Origin: Tetranychus cinnabarinus
Lineage: Eukaryota; Arthropoda; Arachnida; Trombidiformes; Tetranychidae
Assembly: GCA_022266195.1 (NCBI GenBank)
Contig: WHVY01000007.1
Location: 3,224,001-3,288,000 of the forward strand
Length of the DNA stretch: 64,000 nt
Direction of reading: 5' to 3'
This document shows, in pieces, positions 25,101 to 38,000 of the stretch; within the stretch, counting starts at the first letter, position 1, and every line of letters starts with the position of its first letter. The notes under the pieces are model-generated. The model was given only the letters and a program-made list of their open reading frames with translations, ran no database searches and was not told the DNA's origin. Made by a program: the position numbers and the translations under genes.

Positions 25101-27896
25101 TGATTGGATTGCTATTTCCAAAGTCTATGAAATTTTTGCCGATTTTATCGATCAAATGAATGCCACCAATTCTCCTCCGGTTTTCGAGATTAAGTCCTTC
25201 AATTACAAGAAATTGACATTAGGTTATGGTCCAAATAAGGGTTACATTGTTTCAATAAATTGGAAGCCTTTTGAAAAGCGTTATCATCTATCATTTGCCA
25301 TCAATGGCTTATCATCTTCAAATATTAATCCTCATTTAATTATCGCTGCACAATTACAACATGAGTTTAATCAACACCGTTCTATTGCTTGGCTTTTACA
25401 AACACTAAACTCGACCTTTTCGCCGTTATTGACACTACAAAATCTCACTAGTACACCGCTCCTTGGAGTGGTCAACAGTCGTCCTCACGTGCCTGTTCAA
25501 ACATTCTGTATCGTCCCACAAAAAAGCAATCATATCAGACTCATTTATCGGAATACATATTGTCTCGATATTATTCTTAGTGTTGATGGTTTTGTGTCCA
25601 TAAGAGATGGAGCCTATAGCCTGTTTGATAAAGCTAAAGTCCTGGAAGAACTTAGTCCCATCCAAGGATTAAAAGCTTTTCTTAATAAATTCGTTGATAA
25701 AAATGCTGCACAAATGAGACGATTGTCTCAAACAGAAGACGACAATCCGCCATCGCCAATGACTCATATTGAGCATGTTGAACCATATCTATTTCAATCG
25801 AACCATAACCAAACTGCCTCTCCAATGACTATTAATTCAGCTCAAGATTCAATGATGATGAATGCCGGTCCAGGAGCTCGTGGTATGCGTCAAGTCATGA
25901 CTCCAGGATCATTATCACATCCAAATACTCCCGCATCACCTCACACTTCCGTACTAAATCAAAATGCCTATGCATCTTCTCCGAATCCATCATTTGCGTT
26001 AGCGTCACCTCCATCTCATGGTTATCAAACTAGCCAAAGTGGTCAAATAGCTCCGTCTCCATCTATTCCAGTTTCTCATCCTGAACAGTCTCCAGGAAAT
26101 ATTTTTGGTGTCAATTCTCCTATGAACCCTCTTCATGCACCTTCACCCTCATTTTTGCCTATAGCAAGTCCATCTGCTGCTACAAACATACATTCACCGG
26201 CATCCAATTTCATGAGTACATCTCATGATCATTCTGTCAACTCACCATTCCCTGGTCCAGGAGGATCAAATATCTCAATGCAATCTCCTGCCTCTGTGCC
26301 TTGGCCAAATAGTCCTTCAATGGCTCGACCTTCACCAAGACCAGGTCCTAGTCCAGTTGGTGGAGGGTTAGGAGCAAGTCCTCAGACTAATGTATCACCG
26401 CATTATCATAATGTTCCTGGACACATTGCCATGTCTTCAACCCGATTCTTACCTCAACGTGCCTGGGCGGCAGCCAATCCCACTTTATTAACGTATCAAG
26501 GGTTCGATAACATGTGTCGTCCTCACGCGCCTCTTGAGTCTCCTCCAGCTCATCATCACAACCCAGTTTATGCTTCACTGTCTCAATTAGAACGATTTTT
26601 AGGATGTGTTTTCATGAGAAAGACCCTCCAACGAACCCTAGGAGCAGGAGATGGGGTATGTGCTTAACTCATAAGTCGCCTCATTTTTAAATTTGTTAAA
26701 TGTTACTACTGTTATACTTATTAAATGTTCATTTTTATTCTCTTTAATAGTTTCAAGTAATAACAAGCAATCCAACTCCAGGAATTATCCAATTCAAAAA
26801 TGAAACTTTACAATTCAAAATAACTGTCCATCCTATTACCATGCAGGTATGTTATTCCTCTACAAATTTTTATCATGAGTTCAAGGCATATTTATCAATA
26901 TTTTATAACTAAACTTATTGTTCTTCTTTTATAGTCTCTCCAAATCAGTATCATACCATTCCCAGAACATGAAAATTCGTGGTTATCAGAAGAACTGGAC
27001 ATTCTAAAACGTTTCTTCGAAAGCCGCGTAAGTCAAATTCTTTTTCATTCAAATTATACTCTAATTTACATGGATTATTTTATATTTATACTTATTTCTC
27101 TTGTTTTTTTTCTAGGTCGTCTGCGCTCCTTATAAGCCTAATCCATTTATTTCTTACTCACGGCTCCTGAACGTTCCACATCGTGTATGCAAAGATTGTA
27201 TACAGTTGATGAGACTTGAATTGGTTAGTTTTTTCATTGATTCAATTTAAAGAACGATGTTTTAATTTCAATACTAATCTTTTGTTTATCACTTTTTCAA
27301 CAGTTCCCTGATCCCAGTCTTAAATGGACTTTACAATGGTTGCTAACAATAACACCAGCGCAACTGGATCGTCCGATCGGAAAACCTGGAATGTCTGCTG
27401 TATTTGTTTTCAAAGGCTCAACTGTAGTTTTCTTTGTAAGTAATGCTTCTTTAATGTCCAAAAATTTTCAATTCAATCACATTTTCTTTTTAAATAATTT
27501 AATTCTTATAATCATCTTTTTATCATTTTTTCTCTAAAGTTACAATTTACCAGAGTTATTCATAACCTCCCAATGAATGTGGAACCCCAAACCTTAGTTA
27601 TACCATTTATGTTTGAAATGGAACGTAATATATTACGAGTAGCTTCTGACAAAAGCACAGGAGCTCAAACTCAAACCTATCCTGTTATAAATGAAATCAA
27701 TACAATTCTAGCCCGGTACAATGAATATCAAATGCAGTCTGGTAAGTGTTATTTTTTATTCTTTAACTCCATTATTTTGTTTCAAGAACTTATTAACTGA
27801 TTCATTTTTCTATTTTTATTTTTCGTAGGAGAGTATTCCATTTTCCATGCTATTCGGGAAATAATGATGAGTGATCTAGCAGCACAACCAGTTTAA
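22182..27896 (+). CDS. MED14: Mediator complex subunit 14
   Basis: MED14 is the architectural backbone that connects the head, middle and tail of Mediator, the coactivator between DNA-bound regulators and RNA polymerase II. Fifteen exons: 22182-22306, 22453-22585, 22683-22777, 22852-22930, 23004-23133, 23206-23334, 23406-23513, 23581-23873, 23938-26655, 26751-26846, 26935-27027, 27116-27223, 27304-27435, 27540-27741, 27829-27896. All phases agree, giving 1502 residues (human 1454). The N-terminal part is strongly conserved: LSRLVDFTVQRTYHELLIL, RTRQLFIRLLALVKWA, YTRLPTCIRDRIVPPD, WRVLSIDFLVEDKETG, FCLSLQLEVLHAQ. A Ser/Pro-rich low-complexity linker (about 957-1225) precedes a conserved C-terminal part. 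It diverges from Fuz. The large ninth exon is unusual in an otherwise finely split gene. Confidence 0.96.
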
Positions 27897-29521
27897 CGAA
27901 CAAAGTGACCTATCTTGTAATATTCCTTTTTTGACCATTGGTTTTAATCAAATTTGTATAGTCCGTGTCAAAATTAAAACTTTGACTTTGGTGGTTTTTT
28001 CTAAAATATTATCCGTGTACGAATCTAATCACTCTTCATCGATCTAAAAAAATTTTAATCCATGATAATTAAATATTAGATGATATTAGAATTTTTTGAT
28101 CTCTTTTGTATTACTCTCAAACTTTTATGCCATCGCATAACCATCAATGTTGCGTCTTATGACACAAACAAGAAACTGAATTCTCGATATAATTTGGATC
28201 AAATGAATGTAAATATTTAAATAATAGTTGAATAAATCAATTTTCATGACTTAAGCCAATTTAATGTATCAATACAAATTCATTAGGTTACTCGACGCAT
28301 GAAATTGATTGAACGGTTTGATGATACACCTTTTTCAATGATATACATAAACTTATTTTTAATGTTTTATTTTATTTTTTAGTTAATTTAAAGAATTTAA
28401 AATCAACAAAATATTGATAAATTTTCATCATCTTAATTAGTAAATCTTCAACAAAGGCAAAGAAAATTAAAATAAGTTTAACAATTAATAAGGAATCAAA
28501 ATGTATATTGTGGTTAGCGTTTGCCATTAAATTTAACAAAGTATCAAATTGTAACTATTTTTGTCTGCTTTTGACAGTTGATTAGTAGATGAAAAAAAAG
28601 TATTGCTTTTTTAAGCATTTGGATCCAAGGATAACGTTAATTCACTTGAAAAGTGTTTTTGATTAGCAATTATTCAATCCATGTCAACATCAACATCATA
28701 TGTTGTGAACCAATTAAATAAAAACGGAATCCATGAATTTCACGAGAAGAACGAGATTTTTGTAGGAAAAATAAGATGAAAGTGAAGCTATTATAAGATG
28801 AAATGCTCAAGTATTTTGATAAAGTTGATGATCGGATGAAAAATATGATTGAGTTATGACTTGCATATTGGATTAATGAGGCTTCTCAATGACATTAATC
28901 CTTTTCTAATTCACTCTTTTTTCCATGCTGGACAAGAGTTGGCATCATTAAGGTGAGTTGCTTGTATTTACCTTAACCAACACAATACTTAACATAAGCA
29001 TGGACATTGATTTATATCCAATTACAGAAAGATTTTCAAGGCTCGATATGAGATGTTTTGTTTTTGTTTTTAATAATTATTCATCACAATGGACTAAATG
29101 AGAAATAAGGTTTCACTATCAATAAAATGGACAGATTAATTCAATTAATATCCAAATTTTGATTTGATTAATAGATGAATTTGCCTTTAGATTGATCTTA
29201 ATTCATCTAAGCTTGTAATATCGTTACATTGATATGTTGATGGGTTGACTTTGGACGGATGTTGAGAGGTGGAAAGATGATGATGATGATGACGATGAAG
29301 GTAATCAGAATTAGAAAGGCGATTGATTATGATTGGAAGGTTGGAAAAGTACATTGATGTAAAAACACTTTTACTTTTGAAAATCATTTTTTTGTGTGTT
29401 CATTTGATGTTGTAGGACCAAATGTCGACTTAAAGGTTAAAGATTGAGATAAAGAAAGAGTTGGGGAAGGGTAAGATGAAAGAGAGAAGAGATCTTGATT
29501 TTTCTTCCTTTCATCATCATT
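27897..29521. other. Convergent intergenic after Med14
   Basis: AT-rich, with no recognised gene. It contains the 3' ends of Med14 (plus) and of the Ser/Pro/His-rich protein gene (minus). A short (GATGAT)n-like run lies near 29276-29298. Confidence 0.5.
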
Positions 29522-32500
29522 TTAATGTTCAGTATCTTGGTCGGCAAGAACAATAAATGCTGGTTGAGGAACAGTTTCAGCAGTTTGTTCCCTTGGTCCA
29601 TTGGGCTGGCCAATAAAATGATGAGGATAAGAGTGACTTGGTGATGGTTGATGATGTACAGGTGAAGAGTGTTGTGAAGGAGATGAAGGTGAATTGGATG
29701 CTTGATCTTCTTGACTGCCAACTGTAATTGGAATGAATCGGACTCCAGGTTGAGAAGCAGCAGCAGCCTGTTTAGCGGCAATCAATTCACGGAAAAGTTT
29801 CATCTTGTTTGGTGACACCATTGACTGTGAGCCTGATGAAGGTGATGATGAAGTTGGAGGTCGACTAATAATGAAAGTAGGTCCACTTGATGACCTTGAT
29901 CCATCAGAGGCTGAATTGTCCATGTCATCGGCAGATGATCCAGGTCCACCTTCACCATTGTGAATCTCTGCATCATAAAGTAAAACAATATGATCTTGAT
30001 CAGAGCCGGATGGATCTTGGTCTGAGGGTGAAATTGGATGGACGAAGCCAGGGTGAGGATGATAAGCCATTCCTGATGCATGATGTGGTGGTGGTGGTGG
30101 ATGTGGAGGAGGAACGTGGTGAGGATGGGCAGCAACTGAAGCTCTCATTGTTACTGGAACTTGGACAGGAACATGATAAGGAACATCAACTGGAACTTCA
30201 ATGACAGGCCTTGGATGTGAGTAAGCTGTTGCCATTGACCGTTGGACTGGATAATGGTAAATTGGACGTTGAGCTGGATAGTAGTTTGCTGGTGGAGCTT
30301 GAGCTGGACCATAGGAGACTGGGACTGGAACGTGAACGGGAACCGTGTAGGCAGCTTGAGGAGCAGGCGAGTAAGAAGGTCTCATGTATGGAACTGAGTA
30401 AGGAACTGTTGGGTAAAATGGACCGACATGTGATCGACCATATGGTGATGCATGATAACCTGGATAATTGGCTGAGTTTGATGGTCCATTCATTGATGAT
30501 CGCCCATTTTCACCTGAATTAACGGGAACGGCAAGCATCACAAGAACAGGTTGAACATTTGGGTTGCTGCCTGCAGCTGAAGAGCCAGATGAACCTCCTC
30601 TTCGTTGGATGGTCATTGGTCCTAATGGGCCTCGTTGAGAGGAACCTGAAATTTGAGAAGCCGATGTTGGTCCATGTGGAATGGAAGAGGATGACATGTA
30701 GGTTCGATGGTTCATTGAGGGTAAACCACCGGCAAGTGATCTAGCTGAAGCAAGTGGGTGATGGTGTAAGTGGTGAGGAGGAGCGTGATGAGCGAAAGAT
30801 GGAAGTGAATTGGTTTGTTGAGGGGTTAAAGGTGAACGAATCAATGAAGAGGCTCTTCCAGTGGGCATTGGTCGACCGTACATGGGTGGTTGAGGTAAAC
30901 CTTGTAACCGACCTGGTCCGGCCATCCTTTCATCTCTCATTGTGGCAACAATAACAGGAACAGTTTCCTCGTCTGATTCTTCGTCTTTGTCTTTACCTTC
31001 TGCTCGAACAATCAGAGTATTGGTCATGGCGTCACGGGCTTGAGCTTCCATTTGAGCTCGAGCTGCAGCAGCAATCAATCGGGACATCATGGCAGCAGCA
31101 GCATAACGAAGCATTGGATTTGGGCCAGCTTCAGATAAAGGATTAATTGGATCACTTGAGTCGTAATCTGGATTGGTTGGACTGGATGAAATTGGAATTG
31201 TAAATTTTCTCATTCGACTGGCCCATTTGGCGTTCATTTTATCCAATGGATTCTTGCCTTCTTTATCTTTATCTTTACCGTTAACAGTTGATGAACCTGT
31301 TGATGAACCATTCACAGAGGCTGCTGGTACCGATGAAGAAGCTGAACCCGATTCAGAAGAGTCTTTATCAGCATCATTGTTGTTCAATGAAAATAATGAA
31401 CTTCCTTCTGAGCCAGAAGCAGAACGTAAAGGAGCAGACAAATGAAGTCCCATAAGGCGTTCAATGAAAACAATTCGAGGATTTCGGTCACCAGAATCTC
31501 CTTTCTCTTCATCATCTGAACCAGATAAAGCAGAAGATAAATCAGAGATTGATTCACTTTTACTTGAATCATCATCCGAGTCAGAAGATTTGGTTGCATT
31601 TTCGTCTGGAACACTTGTTGTCGAGGGTAAAACCGTTGATGTTTCCCGAGACGATTCTTCAGCACCAGGCGAACCCGATTCACCAGGAACACCATTAACA
31701 GTTGCTGCTATTGTCAATGAAGCAGCAACTCGAGCATCGGCTTTAGCAGCTGAAGATGATTCGTCAATTGGGAATGCCATTCCATACTTTGATTGCTATT
31801 TTTCCAATTCAATTGTTTTATTTTTTCACCAATAAAATTGATAAATAAAGGGGAAAAAAGAAGAGGAAAAAACATGTTAAACATAAGAAATGTGAAAAGG
31901 AACACAATGTTGAGCAAATATCAGACAAAAACCCGAACCAATTCAATCAGAACAACAATCAAAATTGACTGCTTTTTCATTCGTCTATTTTGATGAAGAA
32001 AAATTCAAAAATCTAAAATCTGTTCTGTCATGAGGAAGAAAAAGCAAATACGAATTGTTTGAACAGAAATTTAAACGATCACAACAATAGTCAGCTTAAA
32101 CAAATTGACTTGTAGCAGCTCAAGTTAACGTTGATTTAATTTTCTTGCTTACCATTTTGATTGAAACAATTTCCAATCATACTCTAATTATTCAATTTGT
32201 TAGATTAAAAGCTCAAACTAAAGCGTAATCTAAAATAGCCTCATTACTTTGGAGTCATAAAATTTATTCCAACATCTATTTGAATCTAAAAAATTTTCAT
32301 AACAATTGTACAACAATGTTACAATTAGGTTTTGTCCACTATAATACACAACTGACAATTATATAAATCAGTTGAATCGTAAGTACCTCAATATTTGGGT
32401 TAATACTATGTTAATTGGATCAAATTGTAACAACCAATTAAACTGGTACAGTTATGAATTCAGGTAAATACAGAAGTCTTTTTTTTTCTCACTGGAAAAT

Positions 32501-34213
32501 CAGAGCTGAGCAATCATAATTAACTAATCAACCCAATAACTGTTAACCAACATTGCCAACCATTAGCATCATCTAAACTTATTAAATTAACCTGAATAAA
32601 GTAAAACATGAAACTACCAACTAATGATAAAAACCAACATAATATTTTGTCAACTCAACCATACAAAAAAGTCTAATCATTGATATATCAGTGTGTTGTT
32701 ATAAATAAATTAATAATGATCAATTGACTATAAGTAGATCTAAATGTATGTCCATTACTTTGTACACAAAAAGAGGCAAAAAGTGAATATCAGTTGTTTT
32801 AGTTAATCCCTAACCAGATCATAATATTAAGCTTACAACTAAAGATAGCCATATCATCATCATGAACCGATCTTCTTGGTGATCTCAATATCTGAATGAT
32901 GTTACTTGTTTTTTTTACTTTCAAGTCAATCTTCAGTCTCACCCGACTATTCAAGACTCATTAATTTAACATTTACCTTTTAACCTTATTATCGAGTGAA
33001 GTAGTGTGTCAACAATTTAAAGCTGGACAGTTAAGCTTGAAACCCAAAAGAAACAATCAAAGAGAAATGAAGAGCAGGAAAAAGAAATAAGTTTTCTGGT
33101 TTTGAGACTTAACCAGATTTTCAAATTGCAAACAAATTAAACTTTCAATTTGCAAATATTACACTCAACTCTAGCAAATATTAATTATCTAATAAAGATC
33201 ACTTAACATGATAAAGTTCTCGTTCCAATTGTCATTGAATTGGTAAAAAAGATTGGAAGCAAAAAATTTGGAGAAAAAAAGAGGAACCAGAAAATAATTT
33301 CTAACACCGTTTAGAGTGAACTTCAGTCAACTGATTCAACAACAAATGGCAAATTAACCTACGTTGGTGCTTTTGATTGTCTGTTTAAGATAATGATGAC
33401 AATAAAGGAAGTAACGCGACATAAGACACACAAGTAAACGGTAACAATCAAAGTAACAAGCCGATAAGTTGAATAGCAGGTAAAATGGAAAACATTATTA
33501 TCATTATTATCTGACGAACGAAGTAGCGTTTAGCTTGAATGAGAAGCTCTAATTGTTACGCAGGTTTGATGGCGAAAGAGAGACCATTAAATGATCAAGT
33601 CGATGATGATGAGGATAATAACTAATGATAGCTAATGAACAGGTGATTGAAAAGGTTCTCACTGATAATTAGTCAAAAATTGAGCAGAAAAATATCAAAC
33701 TAATGCTTACCGCAGCTTCATCTCGTTGAGCCAGAACCAATGAAAGAACCGCAACTGAAAAGTTCCCAAAAAGTTGCCGTAAAAAAAAGGTTGAATGTTG
33801 AACGAGAAACAACAGATTAGTTGATAGTTTTTAATTTAACATTCATTGGGATGAATTGTTTTTGAGTGGAAAAAAAGGAAAAAATAAATAGTTCATTGTT
33901 TCCATTGAGTAACGCAACATGAACCAAACGTTAACCTTTCTGGTGATCAACGAATTGATCAAGACAACAATAAACGCGATAAAAATATTTATATTCATTT
34001 ACGTGTTTAATTATTCAATTATTATCGTCATCTTTTGTCATTCAACTCTTTGTTTTGTTTCTTCTAAGACAATCACTAATTTACAAAGTCAATGAATTTG
34101 GACAATATTTTTGACGAAAACTCAGAATTCTGTTTCTTTCATCTTCGCTAATTGTTGTCTTCATTTTACTTACAGAAAAGGATTAATGATGAGATGAAAG
34201 CCAAGTACTTCAT
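29522..34213 (-). CDS. Secreted or signal-anchored Ser/Pro/His-rich low-complexity protein, unknown function
   Basis: Three exons in transcript order: 34213-34174, a 44-base microexon 33754-33711, and 31795-29522. Phases fit and give 785 residues. The first two exons encode a classical signal sequence: MKYLAFISSLILFF, then AVLSLVLA with probable cleavage before QRDEAA. The mature part is low-complexity: a Ser/Asp/Glu-rich stretch (about 35-200), an Ala/Met helix-prone segment (RYAAAAMMSRLIAAAARAQ), a His/Pro/Gly/Ser region, and repeated Val-Pro dipeptide motifs (VPVHVPVPVSYGPAQ; VPVDVPYHVPVQVPV) at about 500-590. Such VPV motifs recall structural cuticle or silk-type proteins, but no domain family was recognised. 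Codons are not unusual compared with neighbours. Exons further upstream may extend the N-terminus, which would turn the signal sequence into an internal membrane anchor (see next entry). Confidence 0.75.
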
Positions 34214-35005
34214 TGTCCTTGGTGGAGTTGATTCGTAAATCCTGTAATAATTAGAATTGGAAATTAATTTTTTGCTTTCATCTTCTTTTCTTGAATTTTT
34301 ATGATTTTCTAGATTAACGTTTATGTTAAGGAATCAGCTTTGGTTTTGCTTTGTTTGAGGAAAATTTCAACAATTAAGATTTCTGTTGAGTTGTGATCTT
34401 CAGTTAATTTTTTTTATGTTTTTGGTTAACCTTTTCGTTATTTGATTGTTTTGATTGTATATTTAATTAGTTGTAAAGTTGAATCCTAGTCAAGGTAAAT
34501 GATTACCATTAAAGGTGAAACATGATTTGGAAGTGGAAAGCATAAGATCAATGAGAGTCGAGAAAATGTTTCAAAGTTGTTATGAAAAAAAAGGAATAAA
34601 AATGAATGAAGAAGATTTCGTTTGTTCTGTAATATGATTATGATTCTGATAACATTTGAAATGAGAAATGAGTTGAGTTGGAATGAATTAGAATGGATTA
34701 ACAATAGAATTGTTGCTTTTCAATTAACGTTCAACATAAAGTTAACATCTAACGTTGATAACAAGTTTAACATTATATTGTACATTAACAATTGGTTATT
34801 AAGTCTGACCGATTTAACTATGCTAAGCAAAATGGAAGGATCAAAAAGCATGAGAATGTCCTGAGTAACTTTCAATTGACTTTCTTAACGAACTAAACCT
34901 TAAGAGGATCATCATGATGATCATTATGGTGATGGAACTGAACTGAAAGTGAAAAAAGACAGAAAAATGAAAGAAAATAGTGAAATGAGAAAAAGAGAAA
35001 CTAAC

Positions 35006-38000
35006 TTAGAAGAGTTTTCGGTCACAATCCAGATTATTTTTTTGACTTTTTTGGTTAACCGTTGATCCCATTTTGATGGTGAATCAGTTGATCCATTAGT
35101 ATCATTAGTTAATCCATTTGACTTAGTTGGTGGCGATTTAATCGAATCAGCCTTTTCGTTTGATAGATCACAAACTTTATGGTTAACCATTTCACTTGGT
35201 AATTTGCTCATCCTTCAATCTTTCATTGGCAAACAATCAAAGTAACAAATGGAAGATTTAAAACAAGTTGAAACTGAACTGAATGAAAAAAAATGGTTGA
35301 TTGTTGATTAACTTGACTTGATGTAAAATGGCAACACAATTGGAAAGGATAAACAAGAAAAAAGACAACAAAAAATGAACACAAAACTACAAATTGGGTA
35401 AAAATCTGGTTATGGTGAAGACTGTTGTTACTACAGCCAACAGCATAAAACTGATCTTCTGTTTACTAAATGAATATGGATCAATCTTTCGGGACACTCG
35501 GATGATCATCTCTATTCTCCCGTTAACCAATCTTCCTTATCATCCTCCATGATCATCTCTCTTTCCCTTATGTCTACTTTGTCTGTCTTCATTTGCTTTT
35601 CCCTCAAACGCAACCCATTTTCAGGTTACATGTTTGACCTGATCATCTGCAGCGCTTTTCAACCTGCTCAGTGAACTCACTGAAACTCCCTCTGCCTTTC
35701 ACTTTAACATCGTCATCTTTATCATCATAAATCGTCCTTTTCATCATCCTTACCCGATTGTAAACAAGTTTAACAGAAGCAAACACTGCAGACTGGGAAG
35801 AACCAGAAAAATTTTTCTTCTTCATCTTCTAATTTCTTTGTCTCTTCCCTGTTATTAGTGTAAAGAGATGATCAACTCACCAAACTCCCCCACAAATGAA
35901 TTGAAAAATGAATTGAAGATGAAACAGGAAAAGAATTTTTCTTTTTCCAATTTCTCTCTTCATTTGTTTACTTGTCTAAACTCACTGTTTACTCATCTTC
36001 AATATAATTATTGATTGTAATTACATATTTTTTTCAAATTAAAATCAACTTTACCTAATCAAATTGTTCCATTACAATGTTTCATGAGAATCGAGAAATT
36101 AATAACTCATTAAGTCTCATAAATTTACATAATTTACTCTCAAGTTTCAATCAACTCACAATTCATCACTTTTGCCTTAATGTTTCAAATCAAGAAAAGC
36201 TAAGTTTCTCAATTTACAATATTAAACTGTTGATCAACTCTTGATTAGCATCCAAACAGTCTGAAATCATCTTCATTTCCAAGTCGATCAAATGATTAAA
36301 ATGTTTCCAACAAAATCAAGTTAATTATCTCATCAGCTGCCAATAACTTCAAATTGACCCAACTTCAATCAACTGGCAATTAACCGATTGTGAGACAAAA
36401 AAAGAGCAACAATTAGAAGTGAGAAACAAAAAAATGCCAACAGTAAATCATTGGAAACAAATCAAATCTATTAAAGTGTTGAACAATTAAAGTAATCATT
36501 GAATTCATCTTCAATAAACTTTCAATTTCCAAACTAATCAACCAAATGAATCAAATAAATCACCAGCCAAGTATAAAGAAAAATAATAATAGACGATAAT
36601 TATAATTGTAATATTTAATGATTACAATAGTAAAAAGAAGCTAAACAATAGGAAACATTTAAATTGCTATATTTAAATAGCAATTGTTCAAAGAGATTTC
36701 AACCATTTTCCTGGCAAAATCGCTGGTCAAATGGCTATTAATTACCAGTTTTACCTTCCATTTATCAATACCAATTGATTATTAATCAATAACTTTCCAC
36801 CCTGAACCTCCCATTGAACCAACTCAAGAATAACCCACAAAAACTGTTTTAATAGCAAGAAATAGAAACACAATTAAAATTTACTCGACTGTGAGGTTAA
36901 CTTGTTAAGTGTGTGTGTGTCTGAGTGTGAATCAAATTGTCTATTAATAGGTTTTACTTTTTCACAATTAACTTTCCTTTTATTGTTAATCTTCTTCCGT
37001 AACATTATCACCATTTGAGTTACTTTTAACTTTAAACATTCATTCAAAAACAAATTCTCAATTGTATTCCTTAATTTACTTTGCAACACAATTCAATAAT
37101 TAGCCATTAAATCAGATTAGATGTTCAGCTTGTCCAAAATGGCCATTTGTCCAAACGGAAGAAATGATTAGATCAAGAAATCTGTTGATCGTAAACTAAA
37201 TACATTAACAATCGAGAAACTGAAAAGTGTTGGCGCGAAGAGAAAAAAATCGAAAGCAAGACTGGATAATTAACGAGAAAACGATAATTCCTCATGATTA
37301 ACCAGTTTTGCACTTAAAAGTTGAATCTTGAAAGTGAAGTTTCTTTGCAAAAATTGAGTTCGATTGATAACTTTTTCAGTTTCATGAGAAGTTGTTCAGG
37401 AAAAAGGTGAAGTTAAGGCAATCAAGCAATCGAAATATTTATCGATCTAAATTTGGTTTATAATCGAGTTTGGTTTGATGAATGATTTGAATTTAGTTTT
37501 GAGAGAAAATTTCGAAAATATTTTTTTCGAATCTTTGTTTAATTGAATAAGAAGTCGAACTTTTGATCTATTGTTCAATGTGAACGTTCACCTTTAACCA
37601 AGCGGAAGTAACTGTTCACTTTTCTTGCTTGCTCATTGTTATTCACCTGAAAGACTGACTACAGTTCAATAACATATTTGATAAGTTAATTGTGAACCTT
37701 TTTTTGCTCCAACAATTGGTCAAATTGAGAGAATCGTGAACAATTAAGGAAATCATAACCCTAATCGGTAAACTAATCATCAGTTGATTAACTTTTCCAT
37801 TTGGGCAACAATTAATGGGAAGCTTTGTTGATCAGTGAACAACATTATTCAAGTGGTTGTAAATTATTGAATCAAAGTAATGAAACAATTTAAACAATTT
37901 GAACAAGCAAAAAAAGTGAAATGAAGAAGAAGAAATGGAAAATTCAGTTCAATCGATTTCCCAGGCTTAATTCAACAATTGAACATTATTGTAAGTAAAT

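Noticed and set aside
29887..31835. Long frames on the plus strand opposite the Ser/Pro/His-rich exon
   Set aside because: Antisense shadows of a low-complexity coding exon that lacks stop codons in the opposite frames.
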